Source: Frigoribacterium sp. MEB024 (GTDB lineage Bacteria > Actinomycetota > Actinomycetes > Actinomycetales > Microbacteriaceae). From it: a DNA stretch of 40,322 nt. The notes under the pieces were generated by a model, which had not been told where the DNA came from, did no database searches, and saw only the letters and a list, made by a program, of their open reading frames with translations. Where the stretch lies: assembly GCF_000878135.1 (NCBI RefSeq), contig NZ_JXQZ01000064.1:1-40322 (forward strand), read 5' to 3'. Position 1 is the stretch's first letter. Every line of letters begins with the position of its first letter. A program made the position numbers and the translations under genes. Positions 8,339-16,178 of the stretch are shown here, one piece after another.

Positions 8339-9031
8339 GTGCGCATCGACATCGTGTCGATCTTCCCCGAGTTCTTCGGGGTGCTCGACATCTCGTTGCT
8401 GGGCAAGGCCCGGCAGCAGAAGCTGCTCGACGTCGCCGTGCACGACCTGCGTGACTTCACGCACGACCGGCACCGCACCGTCGACGACACGCCCTACGGT
8501 GGCGGGGCCGGCATGGTCATGCGTCCCGAGCCCTGGGGCGAGGCGCTCGACCACGTCTTCGGCAACACGTCCACGCCCGACGACACGATCATGATCGTCC
8601 CGTCGCCGGCGGGCACGCCGTTCACCCAGGCCATGGCGCGGGAGCTCGCGTTCGCGCCGCATCTGGTCTTCACCTGCGGCCGGTACGAGGGCATCGACCA
8701 GCGCGTCGTCGAGCACGCCGCCACCCGGGCGACGGTGCGTGAGATCAGCCTGGGCGACTACGTGCTGAACGGCGGAGAGGTCGCGGTCACGGCGATGATC
8801 GAGGCCATCGGGCGTCTCGTCCCGGGTGTCGTGGGCAACCCCGAGAGCCTCACCGAAGAGAGCCACGAAGACGGCCTGCTCGAGTACCCCAGCTACACCA
8901 AGCCGGCGTCCTGGCGCGGTCTCGACGTCCCTCCCGTGCTGCTCAGCGGCAACCACGCGGCCATCGCGACCTGGCGTCGTGAGCAGCAGCTCGAACGCAC
9001 CCGTCGGGTGCGGCCCGACCTGCTCGACTGA
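8339..9031 (+). CDS. trmD: tRNA (guanine37-N1)-methyltransferase TrmD
   Basis: A 230-residue SPOUT methyltransferase that makes m1G37 in tRNAs and prevents +1 frameshifting. It opens with [13 protein letters not shown] and shows [14 protein letters not shown] and the trefoil-knot SAM pocket [12 protein letters not shown] followed by [15 protein letters not shown]. The catalytic Asp is in [17 protein letters not shown]. The GTG start lies 3 nt after the rimM stop. The operon appears to end here, with map convergent on the other strand and rplS displaced 1.6 kb downstream. Confidence 0.97.
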   Translation: MRIDIVSIFPEFFGVLDISLLGKARQQKLLDVAVHDLRDFTHDRHRTVDDTPYGGGAGMVMRPEPWGEALDHVFGNTSTPDDTIMIVPSPAGTPFTQAMARELAFAPHLVFTCGRYEGIDQRVVEHAATRATVREISLGDYVLNGGEVAVTAMIEAIGRLVPGVVGNPESLTEESHEDGLLEYPSYTKPASWRGLDVPPVLLSGNHAAIATWRREQQLERTRRVRPDLLD

Positions 9032-9059
9032 CGGGGTCCGCGGGTCGAGGTGCGGGCCA

Positions 9060-9073
9060 GGGGCCGCGGCCCC
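9060..9073. terminator. GC palindrome between trmD and map
   Basis: The 14-bp perfect palindrome GGGGCCGCGGCCCC, inside a slightly longer imperfect inverted repeat, lies between convergent trmD and map. It could act as a bidirectional terminator; there is no T tract. Confidence 0.4.
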
Positions 9074-9085
9074 GGCTCGTCCAGG

Positions 9086-9856
9086 TCAGCCGCGTGCGGT
9101 GAGCACGAGCGGTCCGTCCTCGGTGACGGCCACGGTGTGCTCGACGTGCGCCGCCCTCGAACCGTCGACGCTGCGCAGCGTCCAGCCGTCGGCGTCGGTG
9201 ACGATCTCGTCGGTTCCGCGCATCAGCCAGGGTTCGATCGCGACGACGAGCCCGGGCCGCACCGGCCAGCCCCGGCCCGCGCGTCCGTCGTTCGGGACGT
9301 GGGGATCGCCGTGCATCGTCCGTCCGACCCCGTGGCCGCCGAACTGCAGGTTGACGCCGTAGCCCGCGCTGCGGGCGACCCGGCCGATGGCCGCCGAGAC
9401 GTCGCCCAGCTTGGCGCCCGGCCTCAGGGCGGCGATGCCGGCGTCCAGAGCGACCTCGCACGTCTCGATCAGGCGGAGGTCCTCGGGCGACGCCTGCTCG
9501 CCGACGACGAACGACAAGGCCGAGTCGGCGACCCAGCCGTCCACCGAGGCGGCGAAGTCGAGGCTGAGCAGATCGCCGTCGCGCAGCCGGTGGCGGTGCG
9601 GCAGGCCGTGCAGGGCCGCGTCGTTGACCGACGTGCAGATCACCTTGCCGAACGGACTCGCACCGAACGACGGGTGGTAGTCGACGTAGCAGCTCTCGGC
9701 GCCCGCCTCGCGGATCATGCCGTGCGCGAGCTCGTCGATCTCGAGCAGGTCGATCCCCGGTCGTGCAGCAGCTCTGGTCGCCTCGAGCACGCGGGCGACG
9801 AAGGCTCCGGCGGGCCGCATGCGCTCGATCTCGTCGGGCGTGCGCAGTTCGATCAT
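9086..9856 (-). CDS. map: Type I methionine aminopeptidase
   Basis: A methionine aminopeptidase that removes the initiator Met from new proteins. All five metal ligands are visible: the Asp pair in SLDFAASVDGWVADSA, the His in GGHGVGRTMHGDPH, and Glu in VAIEPWLMRG and in VEHTVAVTEDG. The substrate-site motif NDAALHGLP is also present. The ATG at 9856 gives 256 residues beginning MIELRTPDEIERM, the usual family start; an in-frame GTG at 9871 would add five residues, and neither has a clear SD. Its position between trmD and rplS, on the opposite strand, breaks the common trmD-rplS adjacency. Confidence 0.95.
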   Translation of the reverse strand: MIELRTPDEIERMRPAGAFVARVLEATRAAARPGIDLLEIDELAHGMIREAGAESCYVDYHPSFGASPFGKVICTSVNDAALHGLPHRHRLRDGDLLSLDFAASVDGWVADSALSFVVGEQASPEDLRLIETCEVALDAGIAALRPGAKLGDVSAAIGRVARSAGYGVNLQFGGHGVGRTMHGDPHVPNDGRAGRGWPVRPGLVVAIEPWLMRGTDEIVTDADGWTLRSVDGSRAAHVEHTVAVTEDGPLVLTARG

Positions 9857-9881
9857 GCAGCCATTCTTCACGATCGTTTCG

Positions 9882-9887
9882 TAGCCT
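9882..9887 (+). promoter_or_regulatory. -10 box for the membrane protein gene at 9895
   Basis: TAGCCT lies 7 nt before the ATG at 9895 and there is no SD, which is the same leaderless arrangement seen at ftsY. Confidence 0.45.
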
Positions 9888-9894
9888 CGACCGC

Positions 9895-10464
9895 ATGACG
9901 ATGCGCCGGGTCTTCTACCGCCTCCTCTGGGTGGCCGTGTTCGTGCTTCCGCTCTGGGTGCTGCTGGGCCGGGCGTTCTTCGGCGTCCCGTTGGGACTCC
10001 AGTTCGTGGGCCAGCTGCTGCTCGTGCCCCTGCTCTTCGTGGGGCAGGCGGTGGCCACCGGTGTGGTGGTGGGTCGCCGCAGCGTCCGACAGGCGAAGGC
10101 CGTGTCGTGGGCCGACGTCGGTCTGCTCACGCTGTCGTGGCTCGGGCAGCTCGGTCTCGGGTTCTTCATCGTCGACAGTTCCGCCGAGTCGGCGTCCGCG
10201 TCGGCCTTCACGCAGGTCGCCGGCGGGGCCTCGTCCCTCGACCTCTCGACCGCCCTGTTCGCGCTCTGTGCCGTCGTGACGATCGCGGCGGGCGTCGGCC
10301 TGTTCGCCTCGGCCCTGTGGCAGTTCGTCAAGGAGGCGCGGGCCCGCATGGCCACGTCGCTCGCCGATCTCGAGAGGGTCGCGTCGGGCACCGGGGCCGC
10401 CGCGGGGCGTCGGCCCGGCTACGGCGACGACGGCCCCGTCATCACCATCACGCCGCGCGGCTGA
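9895..10464 (+). CDS. Unknown membrane protein with four predicted helices
   Basis: A 189-residue protein that I do not recognise. Hydrophobic segments lie at about residues 6-25, 34-58 and 73-90, and a fourth at about 118-142, followed by a soluble C-terminal tail with a charged helix (KEARARMATSLADLERV) and the end PVITITPRG. Codon use matches its neighbours. The frame is open upstream, but ATG 9895 is preferred because it starts just before the first helix and 7 nt after a -10 box. It sits between map (divergent) and rplS. No function is proposed. Confidence 0.8.
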   Translation: MTMRRVFYRLLWVAVFVLPLWVLLGRAFFGVPLGLQFVGQLLLVPLLFVGQAVATGVVVGRRSVRQAKAVSWADVGLLTLSWLGQLGLGFFIVDSSAESASASAFTQVAGGASSLDLSTALFALCAVVTIAAGVGLFASALWQFVKEARARMATSLADLERVASGTGAAAGRRPGYGDDGPVITITPRG

Positions 10465-10478
10465 CACGGGCGCCCGCG

Positions 10479-10530
10479 CTGTGGCACAATAGGCGCTTGT
10501 GCCTGCGCACGACTCTGCCACAGGGGAGTC
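10479..10530 (+). promoter_or_regulatory. rplS promoter and leader inverted repeats
   Basis: A -10-like CACAAT (10485-10490) lies inside the left arm region of a perfect 8-bp inverted repeat, CTGTGGCA (10479-10486) and TGCCACAG (10516-10523). The right arm also lies in the loop of a second stem, GACTC (10511-10515) and GAGTC (10526-10530), so the two pairings compete. The leader from about 10497 to the rplS ATG is roughly 128 nt. This could be an operator or part of an L19 autoregulatory leader; the sequence alone does not decide. Confidence 0.4.
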
Positions 10531-10624
10531 TGCCGATCCAGAGCACACCTTCTTCATCATGACGGGCGCGTGACGTGCCCCAGACACGCAGTCGACCTGT
10601 GGCGGTTGCAGAGAGCGAACGACA

Positions 10625-10972
10625 ATGCACATCCTCGACGCGGTTGACTCCGCCAACCTCCGCTCGGACGTCCCCGACTTCCGCGCCGGCGACACCGTCA
10701 AGGTGCACGTCAACATCATCGAAGGCACGCGCTCGCGCGTCCAGGTCTTCCAGGGTGTCGTCATCGGCAAGCAGAACGAGGGCATCCGCGAGACCTTCAC
10801 GGTCCGCAAGGTGAGCTTCCAGGTCGGCGTCGAGCGCACCTTCCCGGTGCACTCCCCGGTCATCGACCACATCGAGGTCGTCAGCCGTGGTGCCGTCCGT
10901 CGCGCCAAGCTCTACTACCTGCGCGAGCTGCGCGGCAAGAAGGCCAAGATCAAGGAGAAGCGCGACAACTAG
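10625..10972 (+). CDS. rplS: 50S ribosomal protein L19
   Basis: A 115-residue L19 located at the 30S-50S interface. The signatures [41 protein letters not shown] and the C-terminal [20 protein letters not shown] are intact and the length is normal. The ATG at 10625 follows a weak purine-rich stretch (GAGAGCGAACGAC). It is separated from trmD by map and a membrane protein gene and has its own promoter-like leader. A 16-bp stem terminator follows 23 nt after the stop. Confidence 0.97.
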   Translation: MHILDAVDSANLRSDVPDFRAGDTVKVHVNIIEGTRSRVQVFQGVVIGKQNEGIRETFTVRKVSFQVGVERTFPVHSPVIDHIEVVSRGAVRRAKLYYLRELRGKKAKIKEKRDN

Positions 10973-10995
10973 TCACGCGTCCCCGCGACATCCAC

Positions 10996-11030
10996 CGAGC
11001 TCCCCGCCATCTAAGATGGCGGGGAGCTCG
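10996..11030 (+). terminator. rplS terminator overlapping a lepB -10-like box
   Basis: Perfect 16-bp arms (10996-11011 and 11015-11030) with a 3-nt loop TAA follow rplS. The loop and start of the right arm read TAAGAT (11012-11017), the same -10 sequence as before ffh, so the lepB promoter may lie within the terminator. Confidence 0.75.
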
Positions 11031-11039
11031 GGTGGTTAA

Positions 11040-11789
11040 ATGACGAATGACACAGTGAGGCGCGCCCTGCGTCCTCGACGCGACGACGGCGGGAAGCGCG
11101 GCATCGGCACGTTCGTGCGCGACGTCCTCGTCATCTTCCTGGCGGCGCTCCTCATCTCGTTCCTGATCAAGACGTTCTTGATCCGGTCGTTCTACATTCC
11201 TTCCGGGTCGATGGAACAGACGCTCCAGATCAACGACCGCATCATCGTCAACGAGCTCGTGCCCGACCTCGTCGACGTCAAGCGTGGCGACGTGGTGGTG
11301 TTCACCGACCCGGGTGGGTGGCTCGACGGCACGGCGCCGATCAGCACCACCACGGGCAACCCGGTGTCCGACGGCATCTCGTGGTTCCTGACGCTGGTCG
11401 GGCTCGGTGCACAAGACAGCAACGACCACCTGATCAAGCGGGTCATCGGCCTGCCGGGTGACACGGTCGAGTGCTGCAACGACTTCGGCCAGATGTCGGT
11501 CAACGGCGTCCCCCTCGACGAGCCCTACGTCAACCTGCCTCCGGGCGAGACCCGCGTCTCGGCCGACGACTTCTCGGTCACGGTCCCCGCCGACTCCCTG
11601 TGGGTCATGGGCGACAACCGCTACAACTCGAAGGACAGCCGCTACAACGGCGCCACCCCGAGCAAGGGGTTCGTCCCGATGAGCGACGTCGTCGGGCGCG
11701 CCTTCGTCATCAGCTGGCCCACCGACCGCTGGACGTGGCTCGGCGACTACCCCGACGTCTTCCGCGGCACCGAACGAGAGGGCGAATGA
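11040..11789 (+). CDS. lepB: Signal peptidase I
   Basis: A 249-residue type I signal peptidase that cleaves Sec/Tat signal peptides at the outer face of the membrane. A basic N-terminus is followed by one membrane helix (about 26-46). The catalytic Ser57 is in YIPSGSMEQTL and the general-base Lys133 in LIKRVIGLPGD; MGDNRYNSKDSR is the third signature. The serine-lysine dyad marks the prokaryotic type rather than the SipW/ER type, which carries His. It overlaps rnhB by ATGA. The TasA-like exported proteins at the right end of the window may need a different, SipW-type peptidase. Confidence 0.96.
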   Translation: MTNDTVRRALRPRRDDGGKRGIGTFVRDVLVIFLAALLISFLIKTFLIRSFYIPSGSMEQTLQINDRIIVNELVPDLVDVKRGDVVVFTDPGGWLDGTAPISTTTGNPVSDGISWFLTLVGLGAQDSNDHLIKRVIGLPGDTVECCNDFGQMSVNGVPLDEPYVNLPPGETRVSADDFSVTVPADSLWVMGDNRYNSKDSRYNGATPSKGFVPMSDVVGRAFVISWPTDRWTWLGDYPDVFRGTEREGE

Positions 11790-12424
11790 GCCCCGTCGTC
11801 GACCCCACGCTCGAATTCGAGCGCGAGCTGCACGCCACCGGAGCGACCTGGGTGATCGGCTGTGACGAGGTGGGTCGGGGTGCCATCGCCGGGCCGGTCG
11901 CCGTCGGGCTCGGAGCGGTCCACGTCGAGTGCCTCGACGTCCCCGCGGGTCTGCGCGACTCGAAGCTCTTGTCCGAGAAGCGACGCGAGGCCCTCTACCC
12001 GCTGGCGACGTCGTGGGTGTCCCATCACGCGGTGGGCTTCGCCGAGGCGCACGAGGTCGATCGGCTGGGCATCGTCGTCGCCCTCGGCCTGGCCGGCAAG
12101 CGCGCCCTGACCGCGCTGCACCACGCCGGCGTCGGCATCATGCAGTCCGTCGTGGTGCTCGACGGCAACCACGACTACCTGTCGCCCCAGCTCGCCACCC
12201 CTCCCCGCATCACGACCCGGGTCAAGGCCGACCGCGACTGTGCGTCGGTGGCGGCGGCGTCGGTCATCGCCAAGGTCGAGCGCGACCGGCTGATGATCGA
12301 GGCCGACGGCGCCCACCCGGGCTACGGCTGGGCCGGCAACAAGGGATACGGCTCGTCGGCGCACTACGGTGCACTGTCCGAGTTGGGGCCGTCGCCACTC
12401 CACCGTCTCACCTGGTTGCACTGA
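11786..12424 (+). CDS. rnhB: Ribonuclease HII
   Basis: A 212-residue RNase HII that cuts RNA in RNA-DNA hybrids and removes single misincorporated ribonucleotides. The active-site DEVGRG (D27, E28) follows WVIGC, the third acidic residue is in VVLDGNHD, and KADRDCASVAAASVIAKVERD is the family's conserved core. The ATG at 11786 overlaps the lepB stop by four bases; a longer open frame upstream is a shadow of lepB. This lepB-rnhB-DUF2469 order is typical for actinobacteria. Confidence 0.96.
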   Translation: MSPVVDPTLEFERELHATGATWVIGCDEVGRGAIAGPVAVGLGAVHVECLDVPAGLRDSKLLSEKRREALYPLATSWVSHHAVGFAEAHEVDRLGIVVALGLAGKRALTALHHAGVGIMQSVVVLDGNHDYLSPQLATPPRITTRVKADRDCASVAAASVIAKVERDRLMIEADGAHPGYGWAGNKGYGSSAHYGALSELGPSPLHRLTWLH

Positions 12425-12483
12425 CTCCCGGGGCAGAGGTCCGAACCGGCAGGCCTTCGGCGTCCGCCGCCCCGAGGGCCGCG

Positions 12484-12489
12484 TAGGAT
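12484..12489 (+). promoter_or_regulatory. -10 box before the DUF2469 gene
   Basis: TAGGAT lies 9 nt before the ATG at 12499, with no separate SD required; a near-leaderless transcript is likely. Confidence 0.45.
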
Positions 12490-12498
12490 GATCCTCCG

Positions 12499-12822
12499 AT
12501 GGACGAGGACGATTTCGAAGACTACGACCGCGAGGTCGAGCTCGCGCTGTACCGCGAGTACCGCGACGTGGTGTCGCAGTTCCGCTACGTGGTCGAGACC
12601 GAGCGGCGCTTCTACCTGGCCAACGAGGTCGACCTCGTCCGGCGCGACACCGAGCACGACTTCTACTTCGAACTCTCGATGACGGACGTCTGGGTGTGGG
12701 ACGTCTACCGTTCCGACCGTTTCGTCAAGTCGGTCCGGGTGCTCACCTTCAAGGACGTGAACGTCGAAGAGCTCACGACCCGCGATCTCGAGCTGCCGAA
12801 AGAACTCGCGCTCGACGAGTAA
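12499..12822 (+). CDS. DUF2469 family protein
   Basis: A 107-residue acidic, soluble protein of the actinobacterial DUF2469 family, found almost always just after rnhB. It begins MDEDDFEDYDREVELALYRE and has the well-conserved middle VVETERRFYLANEVDLV and TDVWVWDVYR. No function is established for the family and no catalytic motif is visible. The start is supported by the conserved N-terminus and a -10 box 9 nt upstream. Confidence 0.9.
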   Translation: MDEDDFEDYDREVELALYREYRDVVSQFRYVVETERRFYLANEVDLVRRDTEHDFYFELSMTDVWVWDVYRSDRFVKSVRVLTFKDVNVEELTTRDLELPKELALDE

Positions 12823-12973
12823 TCCCGGCCGCGACGTGACCCGTTGCCGCGGGATGCGACCCGTCTGACACGGCTCGTCCCCAGCCGTCACCGGATCGGT
12901 GGCGTCCCCAGACGATGTCCCGCCCGCCCCCCGAGGGACAGGCCTCCGCCAGCCTGCTGGCAGGAGGTCAGAC

Positions 12974-13339
12974 ATGGCGAAGAAGGACGAATTGGGTCGG
13001 CGCGGCGAAGACGTCGCGGCCGAGTACGTCGAGGCGCAGGGCATGCGGGTCGTCGAGCGCAACTGGCGGTGTCGCGAGGGCGAGATCGACCTGGTCGCCC
13101 TGGACGGAGACGTGCTGGTCGTCGTCGAGGTCAAGACGCGGTCGGGCACCGGCTACGGCCACGCCCTCGAGGCCGTGACGCCGGCCAAGTTGGCGCGTCT
13201 GCGACGGCTGGCGGGCGCCTGGTGCCAGGCGCATCCCTCCACGACGCCCCGGGGGTTGCGCATCGACGTCGTGGGCATCACGGTCGAGCGGTGCGCGGGG
13301 CACGAGCGCATCGACCACGTCCGCGGGGCCGGAGCATGA
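12974..13339 (+). CDS. UPF0102 (YraN) family nuclease-fold protein
   Basis: A 121-residue protein with a PD-(D/E)xK-like core: GEDVAAEYVEAQG, then REGEIDLVALDGDVLVVVEVKTRSG containing the E-ID...EVK metal-site pattern. YraN proteins resemble Holliday-junction resolvases; activity is not proven. An in-frame ATG lies at 12899, but the ATG at 12974 has a strong AGGAGG SD 7 nt before it and starts at the conserved MAKKDELGRRGED. It overlaps yifB by ATGA and belongs with yifB, dprA and xerC. Confidence 0.93.
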   Translation: MAKKDELGRRGEDVAAEYVEAQGMRVVERNWRCREGEIDLVALDGDVLVVVEVKTRSGTGYGHALEAVTPAKLARLRRLAGAWCQAHPSTTPRGLRIDVVGITVERCAGHERIDHVRGAGA

Positions 13340-14865
13340 GCGTGGCGCGGACGAGGGCGGTCGCCCTGCTGGGGGTCGACGGTGCCCTGGTCGAGATCGA
13401 GGCCGACATGGGTGCCGGGCTGCCGGCGTTCGTGATCATCGGTCTGCCCGACACGTCGCTGGGCGAGGCCCGCGACCGGGTCCGGTCCGCCGCGACGAAC
13501 TCCGGGTGCGCCTTGCCGGCGCGCAAGCTGACCGTCAACCTGTCACCGGCCTCGCTGCCCAAGCAGGGGTCGTCCTTCGACCTCGGCATCGCCATCGCGG
13601 CCTTGGCCGCAGCCGAAGTCGTTCCCGCCGAGTCCGTCGAGCGCGTCGTCCACCTGGGCGAGCTCGGTCTCGACGGCCGACTCCGCCCCGTCGACGGCGT
13701 CCTGCCCGCCGTGCTGGGTGCGCGTCGGGCGGGGGCCACCACCGTCATGGTGCCGACCGACAACGCCGACGAGGCGGCCCTCGTGCCCGGCATCCGCGTG
13801 GTGCCCGTGCCGAGCCTCCGCGAGGCCGCCATCTGGCACGGCGCAGGTCTCGAACCCGAACCGGTCGAGGCCATCACGAGATCGCGCTCCGAACCGACGG
13901 TGCCGGCCGAACTCGACCTCGCGGACGTCATCGGCAACGTCGACGCCGTCGAGGCGCTCGTCGTCGCCGCGGCCGGCGGTCACCACCTTCTCATGGTCGG
14001 CCCTCCCGGTGCGGGCAAGAGCATGCTGGCGGCCCGCCTGCCGGGACTGCTGCCCGACCTCGACGCCGACTCGGCCCTCGAGGTCGCGTCGATCCGCTCC
14101 TTGGCCGGGGTCGCCGTCACGGGCGATCTCGACCGGCGTCCGCCGTTCGAGGCGCCTCACCACACGTGCAGCGCGGCGGCCTTGGTCGGCGGCGGCAGCG
14201 GGGTCATCCGGCCCGGTGCCGCGTCGAGGGCTACCCGCGGCGTGTTGTTCCTCGACGAGGCGCCCGAGTTCCAGCAGACGGTCCTCGACTGCCTTCGCCA
14301 GCCTCTCGAATCGGGTGAGACCGTCGTCCACCGGTCGAGGTCGGTGGCTCGCTTCCCGGCGAGGTTCCAGCTGGTCGCCGCGGCCAATCCTTGCCCCTGC
14401 GGGCAGTACGGTTCCCGCGACTCCGACTGCAGCTGTTCCCCGCATCAGCGGCGTCGGTACCTCGGCAAGCTCTCCGGGCCGCTCGTGGACCGCATCGACC
14501 TGCAGTTGCGGGTGGCCCGCATCAGTTCGTCCCAGTTCCGAGCCTCGGCCGACGTCGTCCCGACGACGACGCGCCAGGCTCGCGACCGCGTCGACCGGGC
14601 CCGTGACCGTGCCGCCCGTCGGCTCGACGGCACCCCCTGGCGGTTGTCCGGCGAGGTCCCCGGTACCTGGCTGCGCGACCCGGCGAACCGCCTGGCCGTG
14701 GCGGACTCGCAGCCCGTCGACCGGGCTCTCGAGACCGGTGCCCTGACGATGAGGGGCTACGACCGCGTGCTGCGCGTCGCCTGGACCCTCGCCGACCTCG
14801 ACGACGACCCTGCCCCCGTCCGCCGTCACGTCATGCGGGCCCTGAGCATGCGGCAGTCGCTGTGA
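13336..14865 (+). CDS. YifB/ComM family Mg-chelatase-like AAA+ ATPase
   Basis: A 509-residue protein with an N-terminal Lon-protease-like domain (about 20-170), an AAA+ ATPase core with Walker A GPPGAGKS (about 225) and Walker B LFLDEAPEF, and a C-terminal helical domain. ComM, the studied homologue, is a hexameric helicase that promotes branch migration during natural transformation. A Cys-rich segment, NPCPCGQYGSRDSDCSCSP, fits the zinc-binding insertion of the family. Start and stop both overlap neighbours (ATGA with UPF0102, GTGA with dprA), so translation is coupled. Pairing with dprA points to handling of single-stranded DNA. Confidence 0.94.
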   Translation: MSVARTRAVALLGVDGALVEIEADMGAGLPAFVIIGLPDTSLGEARDRVRSAATNSGCALPARKLTVNLSPASLPKQGSSFDLGIAIAALAAAEVVPAESVERVVHLGELGLDGRLRPVDGVLPAVLGARRAGATTVMVPTDNADEAALVPGIRVVPVPSLREAAIWHGAGLEPEPVEAITRSRSEPTVPAELDLADVIGNVDAVEALVVAAAGGHHLLMVGPPGAGKSMLAARLPGLLPDLDADSALEVASIRSLAGVAVTGDLDRRPPFEAPHHTCSAAALVGGGSGVIRPGAASRATRGVLFLDEAPEFQQTVLDCLRQPLESGETVVHRSRSVARFPARFQLVAAANPCPCGQYGSRDSDCSCSPHQRRRYLGKLSGPLVDRIDLQLRVARISSSQFRASADVVPTTTRQARDRVDRARDRAARRLDGTPWRLSGEVPGTWLRDPANRLAVADSQPVDRALETGALTMRGYDRVLRVAWTLADLDDDPAPVRRHVMRALSMRQSL

Positions 14866-16124
14866 GCGACCTGCTCAGGGCGACCTCCACCGAGCTGGCC
14901 GATCTCGTGCGGCCCGTCCTGCCGGACGTCGACGATCTCAGCGAGGCGCAGACCGTCCGGGCCTTCGCCCTGGGCGCCTGGACGGGCGTGGTCGAACCGG
15001 GGGACGCGGTGGGCGGGGTCGTCCGGGCGTTGCTCGGGCCGACCGTCGGTCTCCGCGTCGTGCTCGAGGCTGCGGTCGGTCGGGACGAACCCCGCCCGGG
15101 TCTCCTGTCCGGGGCGCTGGTCGAGGCCGGGGCGACCCTCGACGACGTCGAGCGGCTCGACCTCGTGCGGGCGCTGAAGAGGTGGCGGCCACGACTCGAG
15201 ACCGGGGTGATCCTCCGGTCGTTCCACACGGCGACCGTCGTGGGATCGAGGCTGCTCGTGCCGGGTACGCCGTTCTGGCCCACGGTCCTCGACGAGCTCG
15301 GAGACCATGCCCCCGTGGCCCTCTGGGCGCGAGGTCCGGCGTGCGTCCCGGTACCGGCGTCGAGCATCGCCATCGTCGGTTCGAGAGCGGCGACGGCCTA
15401 CGGCGAGCAGGTGTCGGCCGAGCTCGCCGACGGCGTGGCCGACCGCGGCCTCGCGGTCGTCTCGGGTGCCGCCTACGGCATCGACGGTGCGGCCCACTGG
15501 GCGGCCCTCGCCGCGTCGGCGACGACGATGGCGGTCATGGCCGGGGGAGTCGACCACCTCTACCCGGCCGGGCACGACGGCCTGCTGCGACGCATCCTCG
15601 AGACGGGCCTGATGATCTCCGAGGCCCCCTGCGGGGGCAAGCCGTCACGGTGGCGTTTCCTGCAACGCAACAGGCTCATCGCGGCCCTGACGGCCGCGAC
15701 CGTCGTCGTCGAGGCCGGCGGCCGCTCGGGGTCGCTGAACACGGCCGCCCACGCCCAGTCGCTCGGTCGTCCGGTCGGGGCCGTGCCCGGTCCGGTGACC
15801 TCGCCGTCGTCCGTGGGCTGCCATGCCCTGATCCGATCCGGTCTGGCCGAGTGCGTGACGAGTGCCGACGAGGTCCTCGCACTCGCCGGGGTGCCGACCG
15901 ACCTCGTCGTGGCGTCGTACCAGGGGCGGCGGCTCGACCCCGAGACGATGCGGGTGCTGGACGCCCTCAGCACGACGGCGACCCGCGAGACCGACGAACT
16001 GGCCGTCGCGAGCGGTCTGTCGCTCGAGACGGTCCGCGACGTACTGGCCGAACTCGACCTCTCGGGCGCGGCCCGACGGCACGGATCGGGGTGGCGACGG
16101 GTGCGGGGGCGTCGTGATGGTTAG
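14862..16124 (+). CDS. dprA: DNA-processing protein DprA
   Basis: A 420-residue DprA, which loads RecA on single-stranded DNA in transformation. The Rossmann-like core has the phosphate-binding IAIVGSRAATAYGEQ, SGAAYGIDGAAHWAAL, the FLQRNRLIAAL helix, and VVEAGGRSGSLNTAAHA. The C-terminal region (about 355-415, TRETDELAVASGLSLETVRDVL) is the winged-helix domain. The N-terminal 130 residues are poorly conserved. GTG 14862 overlaps the yifB stop. The stop codon TAG forms part of a -10-like TAGCCT for the downstream mini-ORF and xerC. Confidence 0.95.
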   Translation: MSDLLRATSTELADLVRPVLPDVDDLSEAQTVRAFALGAWTGVVEPGDAVGGVVRALLGPTVGLRVVLEAAVGRDEPRPGLLSGALVEAGATLDDVERLDLVRALKRWRPRLETGVILRSFHTATVVGSRLLVPGTPFWPTVLDELGDHAPVALWARGPACVPVPASSIAIVGSRAATAYGEQVSAELADGVADRGLAVVSGAAYGIDGAAHWAALAASATTMAVMAGGVDHLYPAGHDGLLRRILETGLMISEAPCGGKPSRWRFLQRNRLIAALTAATVVVEAGGRSGSLNTAAHAQSLGRPVGAVPGPVTSPSSVGCHALIRSGLAECVTSADEVLALAGVPTDLVVASYQGRRLDPETMRVLDALSTTATRETDELAVASGLSLETVRDVLAELDLSGAARRHGSGWRRVRGRRDG

Positions 16125-16127
16125 CCT
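16122..16127 (+). promoter_or_regulatory. -10 box on the dprA stop codon
   Basis: TAGCCT (same sequence as before the gene at 9895) lies 6 nt before an ATG at 16134, placing a transcription start at or beside that ATG. Confidence 0.45.
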
Positions 16128-16133
16128 GTCGGC

Positions 16134-16178
16134 ATGCGAGGGCCGGGGTCGAGACGCGAGGGGCGGACCTTGCCGTGA
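16134..16178 (+). CDS. 14-codon leaderless mini-ORF coupled to xerC
   Basis: ATG at 16134 opens a 14-codon frame (MRGPGSRREGRTLP) whose TGA at 16176-16178 overlaps the xerC GTG at 16175-16177. It lies 6 nt after a -10 box, so a leaderless transcript would begin with this ORF and hand ribosomes to xerC, which has no good SD. The peptide is basic and Arg/Gly-rich, without known relatives. It may be a translational relay rather than a functional peptide. Confidence 0.4.
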   Translation: MRGPGSRREGRTLP

